24,188 nt of DNA from CAYPHY01 sp964410625 (lineage in GTDB: Bacteria > Chloroflexota > Anaerolineae > Promineifilales > Promineifilaceae), in contig CAYPHY010000060.1 in the NCBI GenBank assembly GCA_964410625.1, positions 1-24,188 on the forward strand, written 5' to 3'. Both the position numbers and the translations under genes were made by a program. Position 1 is the first letter of the stretch. The number at the start of each line of letters is the position of its first letter. This document shows, one piece after another, positions 23,267 through 24,188 of this stretch. Below the pieces are notes generated by a model. The model saw nothing but the letters and a program-made list of their open reading frames with translations, was not told where the DNA came from and did no database searches.

Positions 23267-24070
23267 TTACGCGCCAACGGCCGAATAGCGCTTCAGCCCC
23301 CTGCGCCAGAGGAGGGTGAGCAGGATGGTGCCGATGGTCGCCCAGATGACTTGTGCGCCGAAGCCGTAGAGGGTTTGCAGGGGGGAGAGACGGCCGAGTA
23401 CCAGCTCCAGCGGAAAGCCGAACGACCATTGAAAGGGCAGCCAGTCGGTCAGGCGTTGCACCCACGCTGGCATGAGGTCGAGCGGGACGAGACGGCCGGA
23501 GAGCAGCAGTTCCAGGGCGAAGTAGAGTTCAAAAATGCCGCTGACACGGGTGATCCAAAAGGTCGCCAATCCTAACGCCCAGACGAGGATGAAGCGCATG
23601 ATGAAGCCGGTGACGGTGGCGAGCAGGAAGGTGAGCAGTTGCCAGGGTTCGGGGTTGAGCGACGGCCGAAAGATGAGATAGAGCGCGATGGCAATCGGCA
23701 CCCACATCAGCGTGGTGACGATTTTTATCGCCCCGAAGGAGGCCAGGTCAAAGTGGAAGGGATGGGCCGGTCGCAGTAGTTCCGGGGAGAGGCGGCCGCG
23801 TTGTACGCGGTTCTCGAACTCATAGGGTGTCAGGGCGATGTTCATCTGCCGCACCAAGGTCCAGGCGATGTAGTAGGCGGCGAATTCATCGGCCGTGTAG
23901 CCGCCAACCGCCCCCCCTTGCGAACGGGCAACCGTCGTCCACACAACGAGGTAAATCACCGGCTCTGCCACCATGCCCAGCAGCCACATGAAAAAGCCAA
24001 AACGGTACTGCATCAGCACCGCCAGGTTCAGCCGGAATTGGGTCTGGTAAATGCCTGCTAAGCGGCCCAT
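23267..24070 (-). CDS. ABC-2 family permease (COG4587-like)
   Basis: The 267-residue membrane protein has about six helices, with the blocks MQYRFGFFMWLLGMVAEPVIYLVVW near the start and LLRPAHPFHFDLASFG in the middle. It ends in WRRGLKRYSAVGA, nearly the same ending as its partner at 22252-23037, which marks them as sister subunits. The ATG at 24070 follows GAGAGG by a few bases; an in-frame TTG at 24091 is less likely. In related operons the ATPase gene precedes the two permeases, so it is expected just beyond the right edge of the window. The gap to the partner gene (229 bases) is unusually wide and filled with three kinds of repeat. Confidence 0.85.
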   Translation of the reverse strand: MGRLAGIYQTQFRLNLAVLMQYRFGFFMWLLGMVAEPVIYLVVWTTVARSQGGAVGGYTADEFAAYYIAWTLVRQMNIALTPYEFENRVQRGRLSPELLRPAHPFHFDLASFGAIKIVTTLMWVPIAIALYLIFRPSLNPEPWQLLTFLLATVTGFIMRFILVWALGLATFWITRVSGIFELYFALELLLSGRLVPLDLMPAWVQRLTDWLPFQWSFGFPLELVLGRLSPLQTLYGFGAQVIWATIGTILLTLLWRRGLKRYSAVGA

Positions 24071-24154
24071 CTTACCTCTCCACGCTCCCAATCGTTAATC
24101 GCTTCCTCTCGTTGTAGTTATAACTGAATACAGTGTTTCAAAAGTGATCGCAAC

Positions 24155-24188
24155 GTCATTCCGAGCGGAGCGAGGAATCCCTTGCGAT
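24155..24188. repeat. Dispersed intergenic repeat, second copy
   Basis: Inverted copy of the repeat at 1-23, sharing gtcattccgagcggag, then continuing cgaggaatccc to the window edge. Confidence 0.6.

Overview
The window looks like chromosomal DNA from a Chloroflexota bacterium, probably of the Anaerolineae/Caldilineae type, taken from a draft or metagenome assembly. It has moderately high GC, many short palindromic and 7-8 bp tandem repeats between genes, a bacterial RIO-type kinase, and a 100-N scaffold gap at 7772-7871. The taxon is inferred from gene style only; there is no rRNA or other marker to settle it. No tRNA, rRNA, CRISPR array or intact insertion sequence was seen.

Layout. 145-3041 (minus): recA with a strong promoter, two SOS-box-like sites and a terminator, then murJ. 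3223-3759 (plus): a small membrane protein with a -10 box almost touching its start codon. 3774-5494 (minus): a two-gene ABC exporter whose promoter lies back to back with that of secG. 5806-9627 (plus): an export cluster of secG, a membrane-anchored family-5 substrate-binding protein, the gap, then tatA-tatB-tatC. 9728-11866 (minus): a RIO1-like kinase, an unknown protein and a rhomboid protease. 11867-12461: a long non-coding stretch with a good minus-strand promoter, a 23-codon ORF behind the best Shine-Dalgarno site in the window, GC-rich hairpins and a 159-bp imperfect palindrome, all upstream of the kinase. 12462-12962 (plus): a small membrane protein.

12967-21118 (minus) is the metabolic core. 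It holds a protein fusing a four-cluster ferredoxin to an NrfD/PsrC membrane anchor, a molybdopterin oxidoreductase without a Tat signal, a persulfide-dioxygenase-like MBL protein with two rhodanese domains, and a TorD-type chaperone. I infer a cytoplasmic sulfur module: persulfide to sulfite by the MBL-rhodanese protein, then sulfite oxidation by a SoeABC-like molybdoenzyme passing electrons to quinone. A hicBA toxin-antitoxin pair and a lone AbrB-like gene sit between the two enzyme subunits.

21162-22225 (plus) is a DUF2961/GH172 gene broken by one missing base. 22252-24070 (minus) is a pair of ABC-2 permeases whose ATPase is probably just outside the window.

The most striking structural signal is the repeats. 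The same low-complexity tandem repeats found between genes also lie in frame inside two enzyme genes, where one encodes the linker of the ferredoxin-NrfD fusion. Other repeats supply the stop codons and last residues of several genes. The most interesting candidate regulatory system is the 11867-12347 leader.
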